Part shown: one piece after another, positions 1 through 15,855 of the stretch
Position numbering within the stretch: the first letter of the stretch is position 1
Layout: the number at the start of each line of letters is the position of its first letter
NCBI GenBank assembly: GCA_001600415.1
Contig: BCJX01000008.1
Location: forward strand, 127,851 to 191,850
DNA: 64,000 bases
Direction of reading: 5' to 3'
From: Pascua guehoae
Taxonomy: Eukaryota; Basidiomycota; Tremellomycetes; Trichosporonales; Trichosporonaceae
Program-made: the position numbers and the translations under genes
The notes under the pieces: generated by a model
The model's database searches: none
What the model was told of the DNA's origin: nothing
Seen by the model: only the letters and a program-made list of their open reading frames with translations

Positions 1-45
1 CAACAAGGGTGCATGTGCACTGTTGCTGTGGCTCTATCTACCAGC

Positions 46-3644
<3,599 letters not shown>

Positions 3645-4142
3645 TGTTTTGACTTTCGTTTTTTGTTAAAGGCGGGTATGGGTTGTTTACAGTCGCAAAC
3701 TTGTCACCCCAATGTTGAGGGGGGTACAGGAGGGCTGCAGGGACCGAATGGTCGAAGTTGGAATCAAGCAGCTGGAAATCGTCGGCACGTGACCTGTGCC
3801 TGGAATTTGATCCCGCACAGGGATTGTCGGTCGTTTGCCACCCAACATTGAGTGGCAACTGTTGTTGGTGGTTTCGAGTCGCGGGCGGGGATGCGTCTTG
3901 AGAGCAACTAGCAACTCTGCATTGTCGGGCGTCGTTGCACATGCTCAGCCCTATTGTTAGCCCATTACCGAGATACCAGAGTGTATGCGATATCGAGCTT
4001 GAAACCCCGAGGACAGGACTACACCAAACACGATTACCGCAACCAGCGCCCGGGTTGTCAGCAAGAGTGGAGCCTACACACACCTCGCACCTTTCCACCC
4101 GACTCTGCAGTCGCGACAGCCAAACCCACGTCCAACATCAAA

Positions 4143-4254
4143 AAGAGACCACTCTGAGAGTGGTCTCTTCACCTCTGGCCTGCCTGTAGGGGATCATGCC
4201 CTGCAGACTACTCTTGCGGGCCAGAGGAGGTCGGTCTGGGGTCGCCCCCAGACC
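4143..4254. repeat. cluster of stable hairpins
   Basis: Three inverted repeats follow one another. The first (4143-4169) has an 11 bp perfect stem around the loop CTGAG. The second pairs CCTCTGGCC (4172-4180) with GGCCAGAGG (4219-4227) and encloses an inner 8 bp hairpin (4184-4191 with 4199-4206). The third pairs GGTCTGGGG (4233-4241) with CCCCAGACC (4246-4254). It could be a structured RNA, a small foldback element or chance; the sequence alone does not decide. Confidence 0.6.
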
Positions 4255-5892
4255 AACCCTCGTCGCAACGGTTGGATTTTGGTTAGTAAGCCCCGTTGGG
4301 CTGTCTACATGGATACATGGGACATAGAGACCTGGTCGAATTGGCGTATTTAGGAATTATCAAGTCGTGCGATATCGCCGAGTAATTGGCACAACGTGGT
4401 AAACGTGGTACAGAGACGCTAGTGTGGGTGGGGTGTCTCAGACGCATCCGGAAGTGGGTTGGAGAGGTGGTTGGGTGACATCGGCGCATTGCCCTGTGTT
4501 TTGGACATGGCGGATTCAGTTGTCCCAAAAACGCTGCAGGCGGAAGGAAATTGGCCGCGTGCATACAGTAAGTGCGCAGGCATGCCGGTCTGCATGGTTC
4601 TCTAGTACTCTGGTTCTCTTGTTGTTGGTACTGTGGGGCATTCGTGCCGTGCTCCTATGCGCAGGGCCATCGCCGTCGACGGCGACACCCGGGTACCCCG
4701 GCTTGCCCCAGGGCAGTGTACACGTTGTACATTGACCATCTGGAGGTACGCAAAAAAGGTGCTCGGCCGGTTTATCAACCCGGCCTGGACTTTCTCCACA
4801 GTGGCTATTGGAGACCCCAAGAATCCATGTCCCTTCTCTCTACCGGCATGAATGGCATGCGTACACCACGCTTCAACCTGCGACGCATGACCCACAATGG
4901 GGCCCTAGAGGTTGTAAATGTACACAAATGCCGTCAGTGGCGTGACAACAATTGCAGCATGCTGAGAGGGGGATGATTGAGGGGGAGGGGTTGCGAGAAT
5001 AATGACAGGGGAGGCTGTAAGTGTAGACGGTAGACGGGCAGTTGGCAGGGGGGCACAACTGGACAAGGTCAGAGGGACGTTTGACCTAGGAAGACTGTAG
5101 GCAAGGGAAGGGGCAGGGAGAAGGATAGAGGAAAGGCAAGAACGGCTGTATGGACACGGCGCAGGACAGAAAATGTCCAAGTCCTAGGGGGAGGGGGGAG
5201 TTGGAGAGTATTGCAGCAAGCTACATATACACGGGCACAGAATGCTGGATCAATGGAACGTACCGTCTGCCACCCAAGCACCAACACAGTGATATAGGTA
5301 TACCTCCAAGGTCCGTCATGCACAAATATGCACAGTTTCATCACTCTCATCCCTCTCTTTTACGGTTGCACAGAAATAATGGCCAATGTGCCAAAGCCCA
5401 CCTGGGACGAGGTATACACCAGAGGGTTGGCCTCTCCAGACACGACAGATTTCTGCCAGATAATGGTGACAATGCCCAGCGGACGAAATGGACTGTGGCG
5501 GGGTTGAGAGCGCGCTGGAGGCTCTGGCCCAGACCTGTTTGGTAGTGAACACGAGCGCGCACACCCACCATTCTCGAGGAGCCGAATATCAGATATTTGG
5601 CATCACATGTATTTTTGGTACAAGTGTCAGCCGAGACGTAGAGTTCCTCCTTGCCAAAGGGTCGCTCATATACGCGCACCATTCCCATGACCAACCGGTG
5701 TCAAGTGTATTGCATGTATTGGGCACGAAGACCTTGGGCATATGGGGGTTGTCATCAACCAGGTGCAAATGCACACTTCAGACAGACGTCGCCATGCTTC
5801 CGCACAGGGTGAGTCGCCAGGGAACGCCGCCACATGGCCCAGCGGCCAGGTCCTCGCCAGCGTCCACGGCTGTGCGTCATCTGGCGAGGTCA

Positions 5893-5956
5893 AAGGGAGA
5901 CTGCGACTGGTAATCTACTTGTCAGGGAGACTGCGACTTGGTAATCTACTTGTCAT
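5893..5956. repeat. 32 bp tandem duplication
   Basis: The block AGGGAGACTGCGACT followed by GGTAATCTACTTGTC occurs twice in a row with one single-base difference. Confidence 0.85.
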
Positions 5957-6274
5957 CGTTTATCCCTCGATGCGTCAACCTTCCAACAACTCTAGCTCTT
6001 GGCCTCCTTTCTTCCAAGCCCGCACGTTCTCGGGACATGCTGCGGTCCGCCTTGTCTGGCCACTACTTGCCTCGGAGGGAGCGCCTTGCCTCCGAGACCT
6101 CCGAGACCAAAGGCCTTGCATCCGAGAGAGAGTAAGTCTGGCAGTAGGACGGGCAGGCAAGGCGGCAACAACGTCCTCATCTTTGCCACCTGAGAGGGAA
6201 TTATCCAAGTCCCCCAACACGAAGGCTCCCCTTCCCAATATCGACTATGTGCGCTGTTGCGCGACTTGCCCGCC

Positions 6275-6390
6275 GCACCAACAGCGGAGACCAACAGCCC
6301 GAGATCAGAAGCCCGAGACCAACAGCCCAAGACCAACAACCCGAGACCAAAAGCCCGAGACCCAAAGCCCAAGACCAACAGCGCAGTGAC
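6275..6390. repeat. short-unit tandem repeat
   Basis: Degenerate copies of a 15-16 bp unit related to CGAGACCAACAGCCC and its AAG variant run through this stretch. Confidence 0.75.
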
Positions 6391-6774
6391 CCAGGACAGT
6401 GACGGTACTCATCATCGCGATCGACAAAGTGACCATCGTCAAAACCGCAAGGTGGCCGTCCTCAAGGCAACGTCCTCATCCCATCGTTGCGAGCAATCAC
6501 AGAAACCCCCCTGACCATCCCCCGCGATACATTAACAGCCATGACCCCAACTACCCCCTCTTGGCCTGGAGGGGCCAGCAACAGCCCATGGCCCATGGTC
6601 GTTCAGCACTGGACCAGTCGATACGGGCAAGGCAAACTGATGGCCCACACGATGACCTTTGACTCTCACCATGCCACCCCATCCTCTTGCCATTATGGGA
6701 GGCTCCACTTTGGTGGTGGAGACGGGCGTTGAATGGCCAACGACGTTTCGCACTCACACCCCTCACCCCCGCCG

Positions 6775-6830
6775 GCCCCCCGCACCCGCACCCGCACCCG
6801 CACCCGCACCCGCACCCGCACGCCACGCCG
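6775..6830. repeat. CCGCAC hexamer microsatellite
   Basis: About eight near-perfect copies of CCGCAC are followed by looser CACGCC copies. Confidence 0.9.
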
Positions 6831-7189
6831 CACACCACGCCGCATGCACACGGCACGCCACGCCACGCCACCGTTTTGTCTCGCTTTGGTCAACGAGCAG
6901 CTGCACCCCACAAACCAGACCAGTCGAGCTATCGACAGTGCAAGCTCTCAACTTTGCCGTCTGCTCAGCTCACACCCGAGAAACTGGCTGCAGCATAGGG
7001 TCTCCCGGGTGACCAAAGATCAAACCAGAGCTGCCGAAATACTCAAAGTAGTGTGGCACACCAAGCTCGTCGCCGCCATGTGGGCCTTTTGGCCAACAGA
7101 TTGAACGTACACGGGCCCTATTATTCATCTGGGTGTTGACGAAGGCTGGCCGCGGTGAAGATAGGTGCCAGGTCACGGTAATCTAACCA

Positions 7190-7317
7190 GCCTCGAGATT
7201 TTGACAACGGTGCTGGATCAGTGGCTTGGACCAGTGCAAAATGCGTGTGATCTTGAGATTATTTCGTCGCTGCTGGGTCAGTGGCTATGCGACAAGTGCA
7301 ACATGCGTGTGAGCTTG
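7190..7317. repeat. degenerate 64 bp tandem duplication
   Basis: Two adjacent copies share TGAGATT, GCTGG(A/G)TCAGTGGCT and AGTGCAA(A/C)ATGCGTGTGA in the same order, with scattered substitutions. Confidence 0.75.
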
Positions 7318-7435
7318 ACGACGACATTGTGATCGCAGACACCTGGAACTGGACGATTGCCAAATGGCTCAAATTATGAGCGACTGGTTGGAATTGAGGG
7401 CGGCAGGCAGGTTGTGGTATCGCTCACTGCTCACC

Positions 7436-7590
7436 GGCCATTGCCAACTGCGCATTGCTCGCTGTTCACTGCTCGCTGCTCACGGTTGGCTGCTCACTGC
7501 GCACTGCTCACGCTCACTGCTCACTGCTCACTGCTCACTGTTCGCTGTTCACTGCTCACTGCTCACGATCACTGCTCACTGCTCATCCTC
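7436..7590. repeat. TGCTCAC-type minisatellite
   Basis: Imperfect repetition of GCTCACT and GCTGTTCACT units. This creates spurious Leu/Thr/Ala/His-rich frames on the plus strand. Confidence 0.85.
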
Positions 7591-7890
7591 ATCCCCGAGG
7601 CCGCTGCTCATCCTCAAGGTCACTCATTGCCCAAGCTCAGTGCCCATGGCTACATGTATGCCTGTCGTCTACTACGACCTACTACCTACACTCGACCAAG
7701 TCTGATCCAGCTGTTCTTCCTATATCGTCTGCTCCCCTCTCCTCTCTTTCCTCTTCCTCTCTCCCTTCTTCGCCTCCAATCGCTCGTTTCTTCGCCGGCA
7801 TGCGCGATAGGGCACTCGCACCCAAAGCGGGCGCCGTGTGATTCCTCGCCTTGACCTCTCCAGGAGACGTCACACAGGCGCGGCACGCGG

Positions 7891-10800
7891 CTACCGGTGC
7901 ATGGGCATCTGGCCGGGCATCTGCATGCCCTGCATGCCGACGCCCTGCATCTGGACGCCGACGCCGGGGAGGCCCTGCATCTGCATCCCCATGGGCATGC
8001 CGGGGACGCCCTGGAGCGGGTATCCGACCATGCCTGGGACGCCTGGTGTGCCGGGCATGGGGACGCCGGGCATGCCTTGCATGCCTTGCATGCCCTGCAT
8101 ACCCTGCATTCCTTGTGGGCCGACGCCGCCGCCAGGTGTACCGGGTGTGCCGGGGCCGGGCATCATGCCCATGCCGCCAGGCATGCCGAGGCGCATGGCC
8201 ACCGGGGAACCGTACATCTGGCCTCCATGGGAGGGGTGGGATTGGCCTGGGTAGCCTTGGCCCTGGCGGGGCTGGCCAGAGTGGCCTTGGCCCGGATGAC
8301 CTTGTCCGGGATGACCTGGGAGCGGACCGAAACTCTGGCGGAGGTTGGACGGGCCAGGGCCTTGTCCGGGGCCTTGTACGACCATGCGTTGCGGGTAGCC
8401 GGGGGACTGCGGGGACATGGACTGCTGCATCGACTGCTGCATCGGCTGCTGCATCGGCTGCTGCATCGACTGCTGCATCGACTGCGGCATCGACTGCGGC
8501 ATGCCGCCGACGACGGCCGCAGCCGCGGCGGCACTGAGCGGGCGCTGCTGGTAGCTGCTCGGCGAGGCATACGTGTTTGAGGGCGGGCGGAACTGGCCCA
8601 CAGGTCCGACGGGGTAGTTTGACGGGGGTACGCGCATTTGCGACATTTGCACAACCGGCGGCGTCTGCAGTGGCGACATGTGGCCGCCCTGGCCTGGATG
8701 ACCAATGTGGCTGTGTTGCATCCCAGGGCTGTGGCCGCCATGCTGCTGGTGCAGGTTGTGCATCGACTGCACGGGGCTGTACCGTGGGTCGCGGAATGGC
8801 GTCTGCGGAGGGGCTGGTGCAGAGGCTGCCGGCGACGCGCTGCCAGTCTGATACCGTTGGTACGTGTGGGGTGGCGGTTCCCGAAGACCTGGTTGGTTGT
8901 GGTACCCAGGCGTGACGCTGCTCTTGGGTTGGGGTGTGTGCGCAGAATGCGCAACGCCGTTCAGGCCGAGCGCAGACGGCGCGCTGATCGCGGCAGCGGC
9001 TTGGGCACGCAGACGAATAGTCACATTGTCGTGCAGCGCGTGCGTGCGCCGCGGGTCGAGCGTGCCGCGAATGATCGGCGCGCGGTTCGACAGTAGTCGC
9101 CGCGCCAGCGTGTGTGCCAGCCCGGCGCCAGTCTTGTCGACGTCGGCAGGAACAAGGGCGGACGGAGGCACGTCCGACGAGTCTACCAGGCGTGCCAGAG
9201 ACGCGAGCAATGTCTCGGCCACAGCCTGCTCTCGCTCAGTCACCCACGACACGTCGCCGCGGCGCACTCGCAAATCTTGCCACGTCTGGAGCTCGTCGAT
9301 GAGTTCGGCGTTGGTCGCGAGAATGGCGTCGACCGTTTCGAGCTCGGCGCTTTCTCTGCGCCCCCCTGCATTTGCCGCAACCTCGTCTCCGCTCTTTTCT
9401 CCACTCTTCTCCTGCCCATCCTCCGACGCCATGGTGACATCGCCCTTTTCCGCACCGTTGGCAGGCACGTCGAGCACACCCTGCCAAGTTTCGTCCTTGA
9501 TGTCGGCGAGGGCCGCGGCTCGTCGCAACCACGCACGATGCCGGGCTCCTTCGTGCATCCCGTCCAGTGTGGAGAATAGTCCCATCCCACTGGCCATGGT
9601 CGAGTCGTACATGGGCCCAAACGTTGGTGTAAACACATTCGAGTTCTTTGGTACAGTGACAGGGTGAACAACAGTGCCAAAGCCGGTTTTTCGGCGCCGT
9701 TGCAAAGAGTCCTTCCACCGCTGGGCCTTGAGGCTCGCGCGCCGGATGACAGAGTCGGACAGCGTCGGGACAGGCCCCTTGTCACTACCCAATGGCCCCG
9801 TTGCCTGAAGTAAGACTGGTTGAGCGTGGCCTGCGAGTCAGTTTCAATCTTCATGTTTGCGGGAACCGCGACTCACCAAACTTGTCTCCTGCATCAACCA
9901 ACGTCTCGAGCATTGTCATGCCCTTTTCTGGCTTGACTTTTTTGCGCGCAGCCTCGAGTTTCCGCAGGTCCACACTGGCAGTAAACCACTCGCCACCGGC
10001 TGTACCGACCCCGTGCCCAGGTGTCTTCTGCATGAGCGCCCAGCGCTCCTGAGGCACGTCGACTTCCAGGCGCGACGTGCCGTTCGCATCAGGCTCCACT
10101 TGGAGGAGGAGCTGGTGGAGCGCCACGCAGAACGCGTACATGCTGATGGGCGGAAAGTGCGACGGCAGGGGTGGGACAGGGAGATGGATACGCGAAACCG
10201 GCGGAACAGGGTTGGGATATGCGCAAGGGAGGAGCAGGTGCTCTGAAAACAAGTGTAGTGTAGCCTAATAGTTGTCAGCAACAAATGCAAAAGTCGGTCG
10301 ATCTGCCACACCACACAATACACACCACAAGCTTCTCCCAAGTCAAGCCGTCTTGGCGCAGAATGTAGCCGAGCGTGTTATCCTCCCTTTGTGCAAACTT
10401 TGGTGGTAGCCATAAGGTGAGGACGTTGCAGATCGGTGTAGGTAAGTCCTTGGCCATTCTGCGTAGTGTCAGAGTGATCGTCTCCGTGCGCCCCCTTCCT
10501 GGTCATCACCCCCGCGATAGTCTCTCCCCTTGGACTCACTGTGCAATGACCACGGCAATGGCTTCGCGGACCTCTTTCGACAGCAACCTCTCTGGCAGCT
10601 TGGCTTCTTCTGGCTCTGGCTCAGCCTGCTCCTCTTTGATCGGCTCGGGTCCAGCCTTGCCATTCACGCGTTGGCTCATGCGCTGGCGCTTGTTATCTGG
10701 CTGCTCGTCGCCAGCCGCTGACTTGACAGGGGACGCGGATGCAGAGGCGGTCCCGGCCGACGTGCGGCGCTTGCGTTTTGAGCCGGCGTCCACGGCTGTT

Positions 10801-10918
10801 GTTGCAGTCAGCATACGCAGGGCACAGGCACAGAGCCAAACAACAGCAAGAGAATACACTCACGCATCGTGGGCGCCGACGAGTCGCGCGCCGCCGATCC
10901 ACGGGTCTCTCGCACCAT
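7891..10918 (-). CDS. Met/Gln/Pro-rich protein of unknown function, probably nuclear
   Basis: I do not recognise a family. I read five exons, about 10864-10918, 10540-10795, 10330-10459, 9887-10265 and 7891-9808. The start MVRETRGSAARDSS is the first ATG compatible with splicing. The N-terminal part has a basic stretch (GSKRKRRTS) like a nuclear localisation signal, then an acidic Glu/Pro run. A conserved-looking globular region follows (YILRQDGLTWEKL, HLPVPPLPSHFPPISMYAF). The last third is low complexity: MQQ repeats from an imperfect CTGCAT(C)GACTG tract, then PGQGHPGQ repeats, then MQGMQGMQG repeats near the end. Such composition is common in transcription co-regulators and RNA-granule proteins, but that is inference. 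It has no visible catalytic motif. Confidence 0.8.
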
Positions 10919-12449
10919 GGTGGTGGGTGTGGTGATGATGCTTTGATGGGGGGGTGCAGGTCGATGCAGACGACGAATGCACAAGAGTTGGCGCACAGTG
11001 GATCCTACTGCGTTTGTAGGTTGCTAGTGCGCGCCGGGAGTGGATGGAATGGGGTGTGCGGTGCTGCCTAGGTGGTGGCAAGCACAGGGTCAGAGTCGGA
11101 TGGTGGTGGTTGTGACCGCGACCGCGTGGATGAATGCTTGGGATGGATGGGGGTTGTCTATTGTCGCGTTTGCGCGTTTGTTTTTTGGACGCGGAGGGCG
11201 GCGACAATGACACTGGTGGGGAGAGAGGGTGCGGTGCGGCAAGGATGATGACGGGTTGAAACGCGCGACGGCAGACCGAGACGCGTCCGAAGGGGCAAAC
11301 CCGTCTCTGTCCCTGTTGCTTTGCTTTGGCTTTGTCTCTTGCTTGTTGGGTAGGTAGACTGGCCAAGCGCTAGTCGCAAAGTGGTCGAGGGGGGGAAGGC
11401 AGGGGGCAGGGTTGTGGATGCGCACCGAACAATGGTGACACCAAGCAATCGAGCGCTTGTTAGGGGGGGGATGCGGCGTCGAGATGGGCCGAGGTTTGTT
11501 GGTGGGATGTGGTAATGTGCTTGTGCGTTTGATTATTGTTGTTGCTCGTAACTGGATGATGAGAGGGAAGGGGTGGTGTGGTGTGGGTTGGGTTGGTGGC
11601 CTGGTGGATGCTTCGGCGTGTGCTGGATGGCTGGGCTGGCTGGGCGGCGGCGGAGGCGGCGGCGAAGGGGTGGACTGGATTGGGATTGAATGCGACAGAC
11701 AATAATGCTACCAGGCGCGCCAGCCAGCCTACCATACCATACCACAGCGTGCCGCAGGGGTCATGCCATGCATGCATGCGTGCCTGCACAGTCCCCAGGC
11801 CCCAGTGCGACGCCGACCTACGCCCAGCCTGCATGCTTGCTTCCTTTTCAATTTGCTCCCGCTCACTCAGCCCACGCCACCCTGCCCAGCCCAGCACCCT
11901 GCGGCCTTAGCGGCATTTTACTTCCGTGGCACCACCTAATGTTTACACCTGCCTTCTTACCTCCTTGGACACTTAGCTCCATAGCTCCTCCCAGACATTT
12001 GATGCATGAGAATGCGATTCCAGTGACCCAGTGAGCGGTTTACGCACACCTCGCAACCTCCCCATTCCAAAGTGTAACGGGGACACGTCCTCTGTTTGTT
12101 GCACGCCACAGATTTCACTCTCCTGAAGGCGCCCAATGCCGCCGTTGTGGCCACACCTGCCTCACTTGAAACCTGCCTCGCGCGCCGCGTCTGACGCAAA
12201 CCGACGCGTCCTTGACGTCGCGTCTGTAACGTCGTTAGATCGTTGGCATTTCACGCGATACCCATACGCTGGGTCGCGTTCCCAGAGCATCCTACAGTCC
12301 GGTATAGTCTATGGTTTGGATCACATCATCTCGTGTACATGACATGCCCCGAATGGCGCCACTCTTCTTACAACGGCGCGCACAGCTCTGTCCGTCTTCC
12401 AACTCACGACGTCCATGTCGCCCGGCAACGTCCGTACTGGGACGCTGCC

Positions 12450-12484
<35 letters not shown>

Positions 12485-12496
12485 AACGCACGGCCT
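10919..12496. other. intergenic region, no gene seen
   Basis: About 1.6 kb between two minus-strand genes. It should contain the promoter of 7891-10918 and the 3' end of 12497-13851. Frames across it are proline-, histidine- or tryptophan-rich and lack splice structure. Nothing else supported. Confidence 0.6.
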
Positions 12497-13851
12497 CTAC
12501 TCGAAGGGGTTGGTGCGGCCCACCTGCTTGCTCTGGCCAGCACTGTGCCCACCGTCGAGTTCTGGGCCCCAGGCGCACAGCGCGTGCCACCACCGTTCAC
12601 GCGGGGGCTCACCAACAGGGCCAGCTGCTCCACCTTCCGCTCCTCCTGCACCGCCTCGCCAGTCGGCGCCCGCGTATCCGTACGAAGCATCGTCAATGGG
12701 CAACGTAGTGGCCGAGCCGCGCGAACCGCTCGCTTCGGGAGGGTCAGCAAAGGGGCTCGGCTTGTGCATGACGGGTGACGATGGTGTGGGACCGAGACCT
12801 GCCGACGCCGGTGCAGCCGAAAAATTAGACGTCTCGTTGTCGTAGGGGTTCGTGTATGCTGTCTCGCCTCGTCCAATGTTGGGCGATAAAGGCATCTATC
12901 AGTTGTCAGCGACGGACCTTCAGGGGTGGTGTGCAGGTCTAGCGCCCATGCGCCGAGGGCTCGGGGGATATCGCCTAACCTGGTGACTCACGTCGACTTC
13001 GCTGTTGTTCTCGCTCTTTGCCTTGCCACCGACCAGGCTCCCCACATAGCTCAGGAGGCTGTTGGAACGCTTCGTGGACGCGCCGCCACTCTCTGAGATG
13101 GAGGTCAGGCGCGTAGTGCGCGTCGTGCCTGAACGGGACAGAGAACCGGTTGATGAAGTGGGAGATGTGGGACTCGAGCTGCCCGAGGAAGACAGGGTAC
13201 GAGAACTGCGCGCAGCCTTTCGCCGCGCAGTCTCACGGGCAGTGAACTTTGCCAGGTTCTGAGGGCCATGTCAGCACACGTTTCGCGCCCACATTTGTAA
13301 ACGGCCTCAAATGCACACCATGGACGGTGTGTCCGTGTCACATCACGCACCGCCTGTACTCGCTTCTCTTCCTCGTCGTTCTCGTTGAGTGGCGGGTATG
13401 AGCTTGCTTCTTCCGCATTGGACTGCGACTGCCGGGGCCCGTACGAGTATCCGTCAGAGTCCCACGCACGTTCGCGTTCGCGTTCGCGTTCCTTGCCCTT
13501 GCCCTTTGTGTGGCGTGAGCCGACGATGCCAATGTCGCCGTCACCGTCGTCGACAATCTCGCCCCATTCACGCAGCCGTCTGCTCCCTCCGCTTCCCGCC
13601 GAGACTGTCGAGCCCGTGTGGTCGCTCCTTATGCGGCCATTGGTGCTCCGAGTGGGGCTGGGGCCGTCACCGTCCTCCGAGGTCGTTACCGAAGAGCTCG
13701 GCGGGGAGATGCGCTTCGAGTAGACAACCGATCCGTTGTGCGCGACAGGTGCTGGTGCAGTGTTGCCGAATGGAGGGTTGACCTCGTCGGCCAAGGGGGC
13801 ATACGACTTATTGGACAATGTCGGGCTGACAAGCGATGACACCGACGGCAT
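12497..13851 (-). CDS. Ser-rich protein with C-terminal NPF motif, function unknown
   Basis: No family recognised. I read three exons of about 13345-13851, 13000-13261 and 12497-12895. The protein opens MPSVSSLVSPTLSNKSY and is Ser/Pro/Thr-rich. It carries an alternating Arg/Glu run (KGKGKERERERER) encoded by a CGTTCG repeat. The middle exon is basic at its start (KFTARETARRKAARSS), then Ser-rich (SSSGSSSPTSPTSS). The last exon ends WWHALCAWGPELDGG, then GRTNPFE and stop. An NPF tripeptide near a C terminus is the usual ligand of EH domains, so a role in endocytic or membrane traffic is possible but unproven. The Trp-rich block just before it looks conserved. I see no membrane segment. Confidence 0.75.
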
Positions 13852-14922
13852 GACGGGTCACGATGGCTGGTCGCGACCTTGTGGTGGCGCGCTACGTGAC
13901 GGGCAAGTTTGTTGGGGGTGGTAGTTGTGAAAGGGTTGAAAGATGTGCCGTAGGAGGCAGATGGGTGGGTGACGCCTTGTTGTTTAGAGGTGGAAATCGT
14001 ATTGGTATAGCAAGTGGTATCGACGAGTGGAGAGAGGAATCAATCGTGCAAACCCGTTTGGGTGGCGCTCGAGTGGTTGGAGTGGTATGTGTGCGTGTGT
14101 AGTCTACTGGTGGTATGGATGGATCGGATCTAAAGGCCGCAGATGGAGTGAGGAGGGCACAGAGGGAGAGAGGGAGAGAGGGAGAGAGGGAGAGAGGGAG
14201 AGAGGGAGAGAGGGAGAGAGGGAGACGGGACGGTCAAAGGCTGCATGCAGTCTACTGTACTGTACGGGCTGGGCACGGGGCCAGAACGCGGTGGCCGAGC
14301 AAGCAAGCAAGCAAGGGGCGGGCCGGGGGATGGATGCGCAGCAGATCAATCCTAAGGGTCTACAAGAGCGTGCACGCCGAGAGGGGCCCACAGAGGCCAC
14401 AGAGCCGGGGGGGAGGGGGGAGACAGCACCATGCATGCCATGCAGTCGTTGTGGGTACTGGGTCGTGGTGGGTGCGTGCCTGCGACGCCGCCGACGCGCT
14501 CGCGCACCGTTATGTCATTTTCACAGTCTATCCATCATGTCAATACAAGCTAATCTACTCTTTAGGTATTCACCAACTTGCTTCCCTAATCAAAAACCCA
14601 GTTCCATTACGTTAACACACACACACCCGCCACATCCCTTGCCACCCTGGAGAATATCGGCATTATACCCTACCACGTGGCAATACGCGCGCGTCACTGT
14701 CTGACGCATTGGATGTCGCGGTTCCTCGCTTGCGCGGCGACTTGGGACAGACACTTGCGACACACCCCATCACCAGCGTCCTCAGCACCATCAACATCAC
14801 AGTGCAACTCGTCATCAATCATCGATAACGTTTCTCAACTAGCTAGAAGGACTCTACAGACAGCAACCTTCAGCTACCCGACTCGCTCGATTCCCCCCTT
14901 GTCCCCACCCATACCCGTCACC
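13852..14922. other. divergent intergenic region upstream of PRE3
   Basis: About 1.1 kb between two genes transcribed away from each other. It includes a GGGAGAGA octamer microsatellite at about 14158-14228 and short AAGC repeats near 14300. CTTGCCACC at 14638-14646 matches the reverse complement of the yeast proteasome-associated control element (GGTGGCAAA) at eight of nine positions, which may be chance. Confidence 0.55.
14158..14228. repeat. GGGAGAGA microsatellite
   Basis: About nine perfect head-to-tail copies of an 8 bp purine unit. Confidence 0.9.
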
Positions 14923-15855
14923 ATGAACGGCATCAACCGTGTTGATATCGAGCACCTCAAGAAGGGCGAGGTCAACCTCGGCGTGAGTGGCCTCGTCCTG
15001 GCCCCTCTGTTGCTCTAGTAACTGACACACCAGACTTCCATTATGGCGGTGCAGTTCGACGGCGGTGTTGTCATTGGCGCCGACTCGCGTACCACCACGG
15101 GCGCATACATTGTACGTGTATCCAAAGCTACCACCACACATGCCCGTGGCTTGCATTGTTATTGTTCACGCCGATGCTCACACCCAGGCCAACCGCGTCA
15201 CAGACAAGCTCACCCACATCCACGACCGGATCTACTGCTGCCGCTCAGGCTCGGCTGCCGACACGCAGGCGGTCGCCGACATGATCCACCACCACGCCCA
15301 GCTCTACACCTCTGTTTACGGCGGCCCTCCCCCGACTGCGACCATTGCTGCGCTCTTCGAGAAGGTGTGCTACCAGAACAAGGACCAGCTCTCGGCTGGC
15401 ATCATCGTCGCGGGATGGGACGAGGAGGCCGGCGGCAGCGTGTACAACATTCCCCTCGGTGGAGGCATGTTCCAGCAGCCGTGGGCCATTGGCGGTGCGT
15501 AGTTGGCCAGCAAGCATAGGGGCCAGTTATCTGACGCACAGGCTCTGGATCGACGTACGTGTACGGCTACTGCGATGCGACGTACCGCGAAGGCTGGGGA
15601 GAGGAGGAGACGGTCCAGTTTGTCAAGAACAGTAAGTTGCGCCAGTCAACCCACGTCCCACGTCTTGACTGACACTTAGCCCTTGCACTGGCAATGTCTC
15701 GCGACGGCTCTTCCGGTGGCTGTATCCGTCTAGCTATCATCACTCGTGATAAGGTAGAGAGGGTGTTTGTCCCAGGAAATGAACTCCCCCGGTTCTGGGA
15801 GGGCAAGGAGGTTGTTGGATTCCAGAGCGCGCATGCGACGGCCGAGACCGTGTGA
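14923..15855 (+). CDS. PRE3: 20S proteasome subunit beta-1 (caspase-like)
   Basis: Catalytic beta-1 subunit of the 20S core, cleaving after acidic residues, in cytosol and nucleus. Five exons: [20 protein letters not shown]; the exon with [11 protein letters not shown]; the exon with [37 protein letters not shown]; and the final exon ending SAHATAETV. Removal of the short propeptide after VNLG exposes Thr1 (TSIMAV). Counting from it, Asp17 is in GADSR and Lys33 in TDKL, the expected catalytic set. SRDGSSGG is the conserved region around Ser129-Gly131. The first intron splits exactly before Thr1, so processing depends on correct splicing of GTGAGT to ACACCAG. Length, about 215 residues, fits the family. 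Confidence 0.96.

Larger units (their letters stand above)
3645..7890. other. gene-poor interval rich in simple repeats
   Basis: No open frame here shows a recognisable family or a convincing exon series. The stretch contains a hairpin cluster (4143-4254), a 32 bp tandem duplication (5893-5956), a short-unit repeat around CGAGACCAACAGCCC (6275-6390), a CCGCAC tract (6778-6830), a degenerate 64 bp tandem duplication (7190-7317) and a TGCTCAC tract (7436-7580). It lies upstream of TRM4 and downstream of the next minus-strand gene. Confidence 0.6.

Noticed and set aside
5742..6389. 215-codon plus-strand frame
   Set aside because: Its length is created by a tandem duplication and a short-unit repeat; no protein family and no conserved composition.
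7851..8580. Plus-strand His/Ala/Cys-rich frames
   Set aside because: Shadows of the Met/Gln/Gly repeats of the minus-strand gene 7891-10918.
14638..14646. Proteasome-associated control element upstream of PRE3
   Set aside because: Eight of nine bases match, but a single short hit 280 bp from the start is expected by chance and this control system is not known here.
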